Counted from the first letter of the stretch, positions 18,962 through 29,608 are shown. The stretch: DNA of 64,000 bases from Xestospongia muta (GCA_963693285.1 OY848919.1:1070594-1134593), one strand, 5' to 3'. The notes: generated by a model from the letters alone, not told the origin. Numbers and translations are program-made.

Positions 18962-20425
18962 ATGACGTCTTATGGGACTATACAGTCCATTCAAAGTCTA
19001 GGGATCATCTATGCCTGTGTATCACGTGATTCTACCATTTTAGCTGTACGTGCAACTCTTCAGGGTAACTTCTCTGATGTTGTGCCTCAAATTTTAGCAA
19101 TGATACCAAATAATGAGAATGGACGACTCACATACACTAGTGGAGAGTAAGAGGGCACCTGTTAGACCGTACTCATGAACAATTTGTATATTGTGTAGGT
19201 ACATGTTTCATTATGTTTGTGAAAATGGAATCGTATTTCTTTGTATTACAGATGATGTAAGTAATTGTATTTATTACATTGAATAATTGATTTGTTCAAA
19301 GGAATTTGAACGTTCTAAAGCTTTCTTTTTTCTTGAAGACATTAAAAACACGTAAGTTATGATATGCATGCTTCATCTCGCTTCTTTTTATCTGTCCACT
19401 TATCTGCTTATCCACATAACATGTACATACATACATTTCTTTTATTTGTTCCTTCACTCGTCTCCTTAAAGGAATTGTACCAAGGCATAAGGATTAAAAC
19501 TAGTAATACCAGACACTGCTTCCATAAGCCCTTTTATAAAAACAAATATCAAAATACCAACAGCATATATTTCTGGTGTTACTATTTTTTGTTTAAATGC
19601 TAGTATAATGTATTTATCAAATAACTCAAGTTTGTCTACTAACCATATCCTTTCTCCATACATTTTTATTTAGATTTTTTAATATTTATGGAGATGATAC
19701 TACAAAGTTCACACCATATAGCTTAAATACAACATTTGGAGAAGAAATCTCCAAGCAATTAGTAAATGTAAAATATTGTTATATTATGATATTAACATTT
19801 TTATTGCAGGAAGTGTACACCGAAGACTCTTATTTAAGTATTAACGGAGATCCTAATCAGATAAGACTGGATACTATTAGAGTTAAAAGTTTAGGTATTA
19901 ATTTATCTCTGATCATTTGATCATGTGATTATAGCGTGACATAGATATGCTTAGTCAAAGTGGTGAATTAGAGCAGCTGGAACTGATGGAATCTGACGAT
20001 AATTATAGTCTCAGGAGTTTTGAGGTCGTTCATCTCTTCCTCTTCCTTTTTCCTCCTTCCTTCCACCTTCCTCTTTCTACACATTATATGTTGTCTTCTC
20101 ATTGCTACAGGCTCATATAATGGAAAGAAGACAACGATGTCGAAGGTTTTGTCGAAGAAATTTTCGTATTTTTCTTGTACTTGTTGTATTAGCATTAGTG
20201 TTTCTGGTATGTATTTAATGGATGTGTGGATAGAGATATGGATTGACTTTAAATTGATGGATGGACAGGTATGGATGGATCTTGGATGAATGGATGGACA
20301 GATGTATGAATGGATGAATATCAATACATTAAGAGACTGATGTAGTTATTTATTTTGTTTTAAAGGTAATTATCTGTGCTGTTATTATAATAGCTGTTGT
20401 TGATGAAGATAAACCAAAGAGATAG
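18962..20425 (+). CDS. VAMP7: VAMP7-like longin R-SNARE
   Basis: Eight exons: 18962-19146, 19199-19256, 19302-19351, 19674-19761 (or to 19767), 19810-19894, 19945-20024, 20111-20206 and 20366-20425; about 233 residues (human 220). The N-terminal longin domain is clear: GIIYACVSRDSTILA, ILAMIPNNENGRLTY, YMFHYVCENGIVFLCITDD and FERSKAFFFLEDIK. It is followed by a SNARE-like stretch (RVKSLDMLSQSGELEQLEL), a very basic linker (MERRQRCRRFCRRN), one membrane anchor and a short tail ending DEDKPKR. VAMP7 drives fusion of late endosomes, lysosomes and exocytic vesicles. The SNARE motif is unusual: no arginine is at the central ionic layer. The exon 5/6 junction was chosen because only acceptor 19944 keeps the frame with donor GTATTA. 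Its last exon is also present as a relic at 24981. Confidence 0.88.
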
Positions 20426-20562
20426 ACCATTTGACGAAAATAATTCTCTTTAACAAAGTTAATGTATTAAATTTGTATGTGCATATTAAATTTTTATCAC
20501 TTCATTGAAATAATAATAATAATTATTGTACTTTGACCTTAATGGTCCTGTAATATTGAAAT

Positions 20563-20760
20563 ATGATGATGGTGGCTATAAGACAAGATCTTTTACGGAC
20601 AGTAACGTCTTTAGTCCCTCCTCTGATGTTTGACCCACATAAAGGATAGGCAGGTTGTATAGGAATTTATCCGCGACTCAGTGGAGTAATTAAGAGTGAA
20701 AAGTTTACCAGACCCTAATAATTATTGTAGGTACATGGGAGCTCCGTATTTTCGTTCCAA
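20563..20760 (+). pseudogene. NAXD: broken 5' end of NAXD (duplication copy 1)
   Basis: Paralogous to exon 1 and the start of exon 2 of NAXD at 25182. The reading runs from ATG 20563 through IRQDLLRTVTSLVPPL and stops at TAG 20647 just after HKG, where the intact copy has CAG. The glycine-rich IGIIGG part has also lost its frame, exon 2 is cut after GAPYF, and exons 3-9 are absent (deletion near 21341). Several replacements in exon 1 also suggest relaxed selection. Confidence 0.88.
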
Positions 20761-21574
20761 ACATTTTTGTCCTTACATGTCTTATGTCATGTGATCATGT
20801 GATCATGGCAAGTTAGCTCACCTGTTTTTGTGACTTCAAAGACAGCGATGATTACATAATGATAAACTAATTAGGTGTGATAAAGTAGTGTACTGGTGGC
20901 TAGGTTAGCTTCGTTCTGGGAGTGTTACTCTAACAACTTTTAACAATAAAGTCACCACAATAACCACTCGAGGTTAATGATTTATCGTTTCTTGTGGTTT
21001 CTAGGTTTCTATTATAAAGATTTCAGTAATTTGTTATTAGACACAGTCTACATGAACCCTTCCTCTATTTCTTGTATAAAGTACATTCATTAAACGAACA
21101 GTAGTTACATAATCAACAGTTAAAATTAATTGGCCTCCGTAAAAAAATTGATTCTCATTTGGTATATGTTGACAAAACATGTTAATATAGAGAGTTGACA
21201 CTGTGGACTGAATCCCTCGCTAGCAATAAGTGATTAGAGGTCTGACAGGACGTCCTTTTTTCTATATTATAATAGTGTAATAATAATAACACTTCTAGGG
21301 TGTTTAATTTCAGAATGTCAACTCCAAATACAAACTTTGTTTTCGTTTGAGTTTGTAAAGAACGACCTGCTAACTAAAATAGCTGAGATCTTTCCCTTCT
21401 TTCGTCGTAGTTTTTACTAACGCCACTACTTGATGACGACGAGGTTAGTAAGAAAATATCCATCTTCTCGATACAATTATATTGTTAAGCGTTTGTAAGT
21501 GTTAGTATTGTACGAGGCTTGTTCATGATCAGGTCGCATGCTGTTATTTGAACTGTCTCTCTACCTTCTAGGAG
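20761..21574. other. NAXD-relic flank and cadherin A 5' untranslated region
   Basis: Paralogous to 25410-26390 plus 29797-30022. A probable non-coding first exon ends at 21443 (GAG, donor GTTAGT), followed by an intron 21444-21571 whose acceptor (CTCTACCTTCTAG) lies three bases before the cadherin ATG. The deletion junction that removed NAXD exons 3-9 is near 21341. Confidence 0.65.
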
Positions 21575-24085
21575 ATGAATATACTTTTGAGATCTGTACT
21601 CCTCGTCTTGTTGATTTTACTCGCTAGAAGGAGTCAGGAAGTAGAGGCTGGTACATGCTCTCCTGACGCTTGTCCTTGTGGTGTGGCAGATAGATGTTGT
21701 ATTAAAGTTAAAGAGAACCTTCCTTCTGGATTTGTATTGGGCTACATTAGCGATATAAACGATACTACTTTGTTAAATATCTTAAATCAAGGTAATATTC
21801 AATACACAGTGTCCACAGGAGCCAAGATCAATATTAGCTCCAATGGTACAATAACCACAGCCATCTCACTGGACAGAGAAATGGATGGCTGTTTTCCACA
21901 ACAAATTAAAGTCATAAGCAATGGTACACGTGCAGAAGAATATACGTTTGCAATCTTTGTGCAAGTACTGGATGTCAACGACAATCCACCTGAGTTCATC
22001 TACACCAAAGATACAGGTCTGACTGTATTCAATATTTCAGTACATGAAAGCAATGTTAACAGTACATTAGGATGTTACAATCAACTCATTGCTGAAGATC
22101 CTGATGAAGGAGTGAATGGAACTGTATCATACAGTGTTATATCTCCTTTGTCTGATTTTAAAGTTTTTATCAACTCTCAAGATAATGTCTGTCTGCAAAA
22201 TCTTGTTAATATTGATCGGGAAAAAAATAAGACCATCATTGTTATAATTAAAGCACAAGATAATGGCATAGTACCAATGAGTAGTGAACTGACACTTTTT
22301 CTGACTGTTCTTGATGAGAATGACAACAAACCTATGTTTTTATCTCCTAATACAAACCCTAATATACCTGAAAATGCTACTATTGGTACAATTATTGTCA
22401 CATTTGAGGCTTCAGATCCAGACGAAGGAAACAACGGGAAAGTTTTCTTTGAATTGGATATATCTGATCCAAATTCTGATTTTCCATTTGCTTTAAATAG
22501 CACTAGTGGTGAACTATATGTCAATGGTCATTTAGATGCTGACAATGACCCTACATCTTATGATTGTACAATCACTGCTAAAGACAAAGGTACGCAGCCA
22601 AGATCTACCACCATCACGATCACCATCACAGTAACTGGTATAAATGACAATCCACCTATAGTAGAGATTGTAGCAAATTTAGCTGATAGTATCTCAGAAG
22701 GTTTTCAATCATCTGCAACAAATTTGAAATATCTGAAAGTAACAGATTCTGATGTACCAGCAATGGCTATTAATTATGCATTCATTTCAGGTGGAAAATA
22801 CTTTGAACTTGAGAAAATAGATATAGCAGATCTATTGCTTCTTAAGCCAAGAAATGTAAGTATTGATCGAGAAAAAACACCAGAGATCTTTGTAGCTATC
22901 CAATTCTCAGATAATGGGAGCCCACCCTTGTTCAATTGGTATAACACGACCATCACCATTTTGGATATTAATGATAACCCTCCTCACCTCTCAAAGACCA
23001 ACTTCATTGTGGAAGAAAACTGGCCCAACGGAATTGCAATCACACAATTGCAGTACTTCTTTGAAGATCCAGACAACGGTAATAATGGAACAATGGGAGA
23101 TATAGAGCAGTTATCAAATAATAAATTTATCACAATACATGAAACTGGTGCAGTGTTCGGTATAATGTTGGATAGGGAAGTTACAGACTTAATATCCATT
23201 GAAATACGTCTATTTGATAAAGGAATACCTCCATTGAATTCAACTATAACTTTAAATTTCACAATCTTAGATAAAAATGACAATTCTCCAATGTTTATTG
23301 GACTGCCCGACCATTTTAACATTTTTGAGAATCAACCCATTGGCACAGTTGTTGGTCAAGTGCATGCTAATGACTCTGATATTGAATACAATGGCACAGT
23401 ACGATACCAGCTGGATGATCAACAAACCTTCTTTAACATCTCTGCAGACACTGGTGTAATAGCTTCTCTTATTAGTTTTGATCGTGAAAACCAGAGTGCA
23501 TACTATGTGACAATTGTTGCCTCTGACATGGGAACCCCTTTTCTAAGAACTGACGTTACAATTTCTATAAATATAACAGATGTCAACGATAACCCTCCAA
23601 TATTTGAAAACACTTCCTATATATTCAGTGTTAGTCATGATGCTTCTGTCAACTCTGTTGTAGGATCAGTTTTGGCTGTTGATGCCGATTCTGGTGAGAA
23701 TGCGATAGTTGCCTACAATTTGACAAGCAAAACTTACTTTGAAATCACAAGTAATGGTGTCATTACTATTTCCCAATCATTAGCAGCTGTCAGTATGTCC
23801 ACTTACTATTTCAAAGTGATTGCCTATAACCCAAACAACCACACAATGAACGGCTCTGCATCAGTAGAAATCACAACATATGTCAATACTGAGCCTACAT
23901 CATTCAACAAACTGCTCCTTTTAACTGGAATATCAGGAAGTTTTTTTGTACTATTGTTTATAGCCATTGCTATTGTGGGCATAATGATTTGCCTTGTACG
24001 TTATTATAAACGTAGATGTCAAACGAGAGACCTCTACAACCAATTCCATGTGGCTGCCCTTAATCCTAAATATAGTAACATGTGA
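21575..24085 (+). CDS. protocadherin-like cadherin A, truncated tail
   Basis: One coding exon of 836 residues. A signal peptide (about 1-25, LLRSVLLVLLILLARR) is followed by a Cys-rich start (CSPDACPCG, CC) and seven cadherin repeats, recognised by calcium motifs DVNDNPPEF, DENDNKPMF, GINDNPPIV, DINDNPPHL, DKNDNSPMF and DVNDNPPIF and by DRE triplets. A single transmembrane helix (about 783-806) and a 28-residue tail follow. The ectodomain is a calcium-dependent adhesion module at the cell surface. No EGF or laminin-G domain is present. It is a close paralogue of cadherin B. Residues 822-836 (from NQFHV on) are not cadherin: they are read from DNA that matches the POLR1D 3' flank, because the duplication breakpoint lies at 24038. 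The protein therefore lacks any cytoplasmic signalling region. Confidence 0.93.
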   Translation: MNILLRSVLLVLLILLARRSQEVEAGTCSPDACPCGVADRCCIKVKENLPSGFVLGYISDINDTTLLNILNQGNIQYTVSTGAKINISSNGTITTAISLDREMDGCFPQQIKVISNGTRAEEYTFAIFVQVLDVNDNPPEFIYTKDTGLTVFNISVHESNVNSTLGCYNQLIAEDPDEGVNGTVSYSVISPLSDFKVFINSQDNVCLQNLVNIDREKNKTIIVIIKAQDNGIVPMSSELTLFLTVLDENDNKPMFLSPNTNPNIPENATIGTIIVTFEASDPDEGNNGKVFFELDISDPNSDFPFALNSTSGELYVNGHLDADNDPTSYDCTITAKDKGTQPRSTTITITITVTGINDNPPIVEIVANLADSISEGFQSSATNLKYLKVTDSDVPAMAINYAFISGGKYFELEKIDIADLLLLKPRNVSIDREKTPEIFVAIQFSDNGSPPLFNWYNTTITILDINDNPPHLSKTNFIVEENWPNGIAITQLQYFFEDPDNGNNGTMGDIEQLSNNKFITIHETGAVFGIMLDREVTDLISIEIRLFDKGIPPLNSTITLNFTILDKNDNSPMFIGLPDHFNIFENQPIGTVVGQVHANDSDIEYNGTVRYQLDDQQTFFNISADTGVIASLISFDRENQSAYYVTIVASDMGTPFLRTDVTISINITDVNDNPPIFENTSYIFSVSHDASVNSVVGSVLAVDADSGENAIVAYNLTSKTYFEITSNGVITISQSLAAVSMSTYYFKVIAYNPNNHTMNGSASVEITTYVNTEPTSFNKLLLLTGISGSFFVLLFIAIAIVGIMICLVRYYKRRCQTRDLYNQFHVAALNPKYSNM

Positions 24086-24444
24086 CAAGTGTTACTATTT
24101 TTAGTAACAAACACTGGTATGAAATAGGTAGTTTATGGATTATGTAATCTATGAATCTCTTATTTCCTAGACTCAAAATTAACTCTAAATATAGAATCAC
24201 ATGTTACTATTTTTAGTAAATGTAATGTTACATAAGACAAGTAATCATTCATTATGTCATTCACTTTTTCCATTCATTTTTTGTACCCTATCCATTCTTT
24301 TATTATGTATACAATGTACATATGTTGCCATGGTGACAGATGTTATGATCTATGATAGTTTTTCTCTGTCTGAACTGCCCATTCCATCTGATTGGTTCAA
24401 TTTGAAATGTTCTACGCTGCTCTAAAAGATGACGTCATGCCTAG

Positions 24445-24913
24445 TCATATGACAATCACATGACCGACCTCAAACGTTGCGTGTGTGTGTTGAAGTAGTT
24501 CTTGTAAATCTTCCAGTCCTTTTTTAAAGGATCACTTGCAGGGACGCCTGAAGGAAAAATGAATTTGGAATGGGTCTGAGTCTGGAGAATGAGTATCAGG
24601 ATGTACTGTTTGTTTGTATTCTTAAATTTATTTTGCTTTCTGACGGATGAGGAACACTATATCCACAAAATGTGACATCAGGACTAACAAAACAAAATTA
24701 CTACTTATTAATGGTTAATGTGTAACATGTCTACTTTTTCATTATCATCCAACGAAGTGCATTACCAAGGGTGCGGTCTTCTTCACTCATAATAAATGTC
24801 ATACATGTTGTATCTTCAGGATCATCTAATGGTAACTATTTGGCAGGAAAAGGACAATGTAAGACTATCTATTTCCATCTTACTATCTCTAATCTGGGTT
24901 TCTGTTCAGACAT
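24445..24913 (-). pseudogene. POLR1D: POLR1D paralogue, frameshifted
   Basis: All four exons of the copy at 18289-18758 are recognisable, starting at ATG 24913. The last exon has six instead of seven A residues in the LKKG codons (T run near 24519-24525 on the plus strand). This shifts the frame and replaces the C-terminal helix. The conserved His in EEDHTLGN is Arg here. The upstream promoter segment was removed by the deletion that took VAMP7 exons 1-7, only nine bases before the ATG. Probably non-functional; a sequencing error in the homopolymer would be the main alternative, but the promoter loss is independent. Confidence 0.8.
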
Positions 24914-24980
24914 TTTTAGTATTATGACACACACATCAGTACATTAAGAGACTGATGTAGTTATTTATTTTGTTTTAAAG

Positions 24981-25040
24981 GTAATTATCTGTGCTGTTAT
25001 TATAATAGCTGTTGTTGATGAAGATAAACCAAAGAGATAG
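24981..25040 (+). pseudogene. VAMP7: relic of VAMP7 last exon
   Basis: Identical in frame to VAMP7 exon 8 (VIICAVIIIAVVDEDKPKR, stop at 25040), including the acceptor AAAG before it. Exons 1-7 are missing from this copy, so it cannot make a SNARE. Confidence 0.9.
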
Positions 25041-25181
25041 ACCATTTAACGAAAATAATTCTCTTTAACAAAATTAATGTATTAAATTTTGTATGTGCAT
25101 ATTAATTTTTTATTACATCATCATTGAAAAAATAATAATTATTGTACTTTGACCTTAATGGTCCTGTAATATTGAGATAGG

Positions 25182-27761
25182 ATGATGGCGGCTATTAGAC
25201 AAGATATTTTACGGACAGTAAAGTCTTTAGCGCCTCCTCTGACGTTTGACGCACACAAAGGACAGGCAGGTCGTATAGGAATTATCGGGGGCTCAGTGGA
25301 GTAAGAGTGAAAAGTTTACCAGACCCTATTGATTTTGTGCTTTGATTAATAATTATTGTAGGTACACGGGAGCTCCGTATTTTGCCGCTATCACTGCAAT
25401 GAGATTGGTTAGTTCCAAACAGTTTGTCCTTACATGTCATGTGATATCATGTGTAATGGCAAGTTAGCTCACCTGTTTTAGCGACTTCAAAGACAACAAT
25501 GATTACATACATAATAATAAACTAATTAGGTGTGGCAGTTAAACAATGCGATTGTTCAAAATTAGTACCAGTTAGTTAACTCCCAAAATTCCAAGATCGT
25601 TAATGTGTCAAAATCTCACCAAGTCCATGTTTAGTGTATTTTTAATGAACTAAAATAAATTGTGTTCTTGGGTAGTCAGACTTGGTTTCTTAATGAACTA
25701 AGTATGACATTTAAATCAGGGTATTACAATGTTCCAGAAAAGCTAATGTCTGACTAACTAGGTTAGCTTCTGGCAATGTTAGTAATTTGTAATTACTCTG
25801 AGTCTAACAACTTTTAATAATAAAGTCACCACAATAACCACACTAAGGTTTACAATCCAATCCTTTCTTGTTGTTTCTATTATAAAGATTTCAGTAATTT
25901 GTTATTAGACACAGTCTACGTGAATCCTTCCTCTATTTCTTGTATAAAGTACATTCATTAAACGAACAGTAGTTACATAATTAACAGTTAAAATTAATTG
26001 GCCTCAGTAAAAAAATTGATTCTCATTTGGTATATATTGACATGTTAATATAGAGAGTTGATACTGTGGACTGAATCCCTCGCTAGCAATAAGTGATTAG
26101 AGGTCTGACAGGATGTCCATTTTCTATATTATAATAGTGTAATAATATGGGTGCTTCTTGGTATAACTGACTGATGATGTAATAACATGTCCTATGATGA
26201 CATCATGTGTCATAGAGTTAATAATGTTAGGTTTGGTTTAGGGTTTAGGTGATGTCATCAATATGATGACATCGTATGTCTCATTTCATTATGATGTCAT
26301 CATAGTTAAGTTACACCACCCAATAATAATAACATTTCTAGGCTGTTTAATTTTAGAATATCAACTCCAAATACAAACTCCTTTTTAAAATTTTAGCTTT
26401 CCAAGTTATAATTGACAACTCTAACATGTCAACTTCCTGGAATGTTAATATTCTGTAAAACCTGCCCTTATAGTTATAAGCTTATAGTGGTACACAAGGA
26501 GTTAAATATTTCTTTTACATGTGATCCTTAAACATATCATAGGGAGCTGATCTAGGACACGTATTCTGCCCCAAGGATGCTGCCCCTGTCATTAAAGCCT
26601 ACAGCCCCGATCTAATTGTTCACCCTAACTTGTGAGTAACTATAGCAACAGACTACAGTTATTTTTAAATTGTGTGTGAAATCTAATTATTATAGATCTG
26701 ATGACACACCTTCTTCTACTGCTGACATAGCAACATGGTTTCCACGGTTACATGCATTAGTCATTGGACCAGGTCTAGGTCGAGATCCCAACATAATGAA
26801 TACTGTTAAAGTAATGGATAGATTAGACACATAATAGATTACTCGACGATGCTTATAATTAGTACTATATTTAGAGTTTGTTGCTATATTTAGAGTTTGT
26901 TACAAGTTGCTAAATCACAAGAGAAAGACTTGATTATTGATGCAGTAAGTAAGTATGTGTGTATATAATCTTAATTTATAGTAATTGTTTTAATAAGTGA
27001 AGAACTATAAATAGTATATATTTATATTGAGTAATAATGAATAATTATATAACGTAATATAATATACTAGACTACAAACAAAAGTTATGAAATGTCAGCA
27101 GATGGACAAACTGCTTTTTAATGAAACAAAATATGTTTATAACATTTAATGCTTCATGCTCTTTCTCTCCCCTCTCTCTCTTAGGATGGTCTCCATCTCA
27201 TTCATCAAGAACCTGAACTTGTTATGAACTATGATAGATCCATACTTACACCAAATGCAGTAGAATTTACTCGACTTTATGAAAAACTGGTAAAGTCTTC
27301 ATTTTATTTATTAACAGTTGTCATAGTTACAAAGTTAGGACATAGACCAAGCGAAAATGAGTGCTCTATTGAAGAACAAACTAGAAATTTAGCACAAAGT
27401 ATGGGCGGAGTCACAATTGTTAGAAAAGGTCACTATGATGTCATTAGTAATGGAGCTCACAGTACGTAGGTCATGTGACAATGTTATTACTTATTATTGC
27501 TTGTTAGTTCTTACATGTATTGAAGATGGGACACCTAGAAGACAAGGAGGACAAGGAGATTTGCTGTCTGGATCAATGGGAGTGCTTTTGTATTGGGCTC
27601 GACTTGCTGAATCAAAGTATGCAATAATATTGTTTGTATATCTAGTCATTACATCATCCACCCATGGATCAATCTTTCCACCTGTCTTTAGTCCATCTAT
27701 TGATTTGTCTGTTCATTCATTCATCTATCCTTCCACCCATATTCACTTACTAGTAAATATT

Positions 27762-27829
<68 letters not shown>

Positions 27830-28005
27830 ACGCTAGATCAACAATAGAAGTTGATCTACCAGTAACCATGTTAGCAGCATATACAGGTTGTTTATTAGTG
27901 AAAAAATCTGCTCATATCACATATAAAAGACTGGGAAGATCAATGTTAGCAAGTGACATGATTGATGACATCGGTAGAGTCGCATGTGATTTTTTTGACG
28001 AATAG
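25182..28005 (+). CDS. NAXD: ATP-dependent (S)-NAD(P)H-hydrate dehydratase
   Basis: Nine exons: 25182-25300, 25362-25407, 26543-26631, 26696-26810, 26894-26944, 27185-27289, 27335-27461, 27508-27616 and 27837-28005; 309 residues (human isoforms are longer, with a targeting extension). NAXD uses ATP to dehydrate damaged NADHX and NADPHX back to NADH and NADPH. Family motifs appear in order: [75 protein letters not shown], then [15 protein letters not shown] with the catalytic-site GQGD, and [10 protein letters not shown] near the end. The short N-terminus gives no obvious mitochondrial signal. The start lies 141 bases after the VAMP7 relic stop. Intron 6 (27290-27334) is only 45 bases, in frame and without stops, so it could also be retained. 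Confidence 0.93.
26149..26321. mobile_element. hAT-like MITE, copy 3, in NAXD intron 2
   Basis: Starts GGGTGCTTCTTGG and ends ACACCACCC. Flanks are AATAATAT and AATAATAA, an 8-bp duplication with one change. The paralogous site in copy 1 (around 21270-21290) has the sequence without the element, which is an empty site. Confidence 0.88.
27763..27825. repeat. (CT)n tract in NAXD intron 8
   Basis: Pure CT run ending 11 bases before the acceptor AG of exon 9; it forms the polypyrimidine tract. Confidence 0.95.
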
Positions 28006-28081
28006 AACCGTTCATTTATCCAGACAAACTTAATTAGATCTATACATATTTGAGTTGTTATTGTCAGTAATTACATCCTAT

Positions 28082-28116
28082 CAAATGTTCATGTACAGGG
28101 AGTACATGAACATTTG
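28082..28116. promoter_or_regulatory. perfect 15-bp stem-loop after NAXD
   Basis: CAAATGTTCATGTAC and its exact reverse complement flank a five-base loop (AGGGA). It lies 77 bases after the NAXD stop, so it is probably in the 3' untranslated region. No function is known. Confidence 0.7.
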
Positions 28117-28951
28117 TTACCTATGTTACAACTAGTCTCACAGAAAATATTTCCTAACTATGTAGCTTTGTTATTGTGTTACACTTTGATATCTAATTGA
28201 CATAATATCTTCATCTTTGGGTTATCTGGATGGAATGGAGTCGCTGTTAATGGTGGTACATATTGTACACTTTGACTTCTTATAAAGGACACACTTTGAA
28301 TTAAAGGATACCATCAATATTCAGAACACCTGTACTAGTCCCGTGTTAATTTGGGAGACTTGTTCTAGTCCCATACTAATACTTTAATGTATTTTCTTCA
28401 TATTGACCTCTACCACTAAATCACATACTGAATTATGGCGAAATTATATTCAGGAGTCTTTGTCCCACCATGGTCAACCAGATTCAGTTTGTTCCAGCTC
28501 AGGAACAACAACACCTGGTGTATATTCCTGAGCTGTGACAAATTTTTGAGTTGGTTAATCAGACTCAAACCCATTCTGTTCAAATGTAAGGGAGTCTGGG
28601 GATGAGACTATGTCCCATACTACTACACAATACAACACCTCTATACTTATAATACAAGTTGTTTTTATAGTCCAACATAAACTATTTTTTACTTTATCCG
28701 TAGGGATAAAATATGTTCAAATAGCTCGTTAGCTAATAGCAAGTTACAATGTCAATGAGTTGTTATGTAAACAGGATAATGTTATCAAAAATGTCAGCTA
28801 TTATAATACAGCCAGTTAATGTATAGATTAGCAGGTTAAAGTTTATCCAAGAAGCTTATTCTTAATATTGTCTTACAACTAGTTACAGTCAGCACAGTAC
28901 ATTTACATAAACTATCTCACAAATATCTAATTTATTTGTTATGTTAATGTC
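28117..28951. other. region between NAXD and the minus-strand gene
   Basis: Contains a relative of the window-start repeat near 28364 and, at 28435-28605, a small open frame of about 57 codons (MAKLYSGVFVPPWS at its start) with no recognised domain. An 11-bp inverted repeat (CAGCTCAGGAA) lies near 28497-28540. Confidence 0.45.
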
Positions 28952-29608
28952 TTATAGCCGAGCTATACCCAAGCCTAAAAAAGTCCCTCTCGATCCAATA
29001 GTTTTCTTTATCTCATGACCAGTCCCTTTGTTGTCATCTGTCCAGTATTTGAACCCCATTTTGGCTCGATCATTACTTGCTGATGAGACTCTGTGTATTC
29101 TATCTCGCAAACCCATATTTGGGGTACTAAGTTGACGAGTGAGGTTGACCGGAGGTACGTAATAGTTAAGTTCTCTATTAAGGTGAGCACTACCAGATCT
29201 AGCTAGCGTTCTTGATACCTGAAGCTCTCCTATATCAAGGCTATGTCGTCTCCTCCTAATGGGAGGCACTAATAAATAAAAATAAGGATAAAATAAACCA
29301 CTCGCTCAACGATGTACCTTTTGGATCACAAAGTATTGCATATTGACCAGTTGGTAGTTGAGAGAGTCTCAATGACTGCAAATTGACATGATTTTAAAGA
29401 GAAGATTATGCTCTCTCTTACTTTTGATTTCATTTTGCTCCAATGACCTGTTGAATAAGGGTTTTCATATCGTGAAAAGTAGGCATAACTAGTCAAATAA
29501 AAAGGTGTTAGATGTTGTAAATTTGTTTACTCCAATACATATCATTTTTTGATTAATTCTTGTACTCAAATTTTTTGCATGCCTTGAGATAACTTGCCTA
29601 GCTGCCAT
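28952..29608 (-). CDS. small unrecognised basic protein, four exons
   Basis: Read on the minus strand as 29608-29598, 29488-29422, 29375-29318 and 29268-28952; 150 residues. The phases fit throughout (2, 0, 1). Intron 1 would be of GC-AG type, its donor AG|GCAAGT being the usual consensus for such introns. The protein starts MAASYAYFSRYENPYSTGHW, is rich in Arg and Ser in the middle (PPIRRRRHSLD), and ends GTFLGLGIARL. There is no signal peptide or membrane segment. I do not recognise the family; short Tyr/Trp-rich motifs of this kind occur in ciliary microtubule proteins, but that is only a guess. It lies between NAXD and cadherin B and is absent from duplication copy 1. Exon 1 is the least certain part. 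Confidence 0.6.

Larger units (their letters stand above)
17836..24037 (+). repeat. segmental duplication, copy 1
   Basis: Nearly identical over long stretches to 24038-32469. Matching blocks: 17836-18768 with 24040-24918; 20325-21340 with 24944-26393; 21345-24037 with 29797-32467. Copy 1 lacks the material that in copy 2 lies at about 26395-29795 (NAXD exons 3-9 and the small minus-strand gene). Contents: intact POLR1D, intact VAMP7, a broken NAXD start, and cadherin A truncated at the right edge. Confidence 0.9.

Noticed and set aside
20020..20289. 89-codon plus-strand frame over VAMP7 exon 7
   Set aside because: Wrong frame relative to VAMP7 for most of its length; exon and intron mixed.
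21799..23322. Several minus-strand frames within the cadherins (also 30247-31752)
   Set aside because: Shadow frames that recur identically in both paralogues because the sense strand is conserved.
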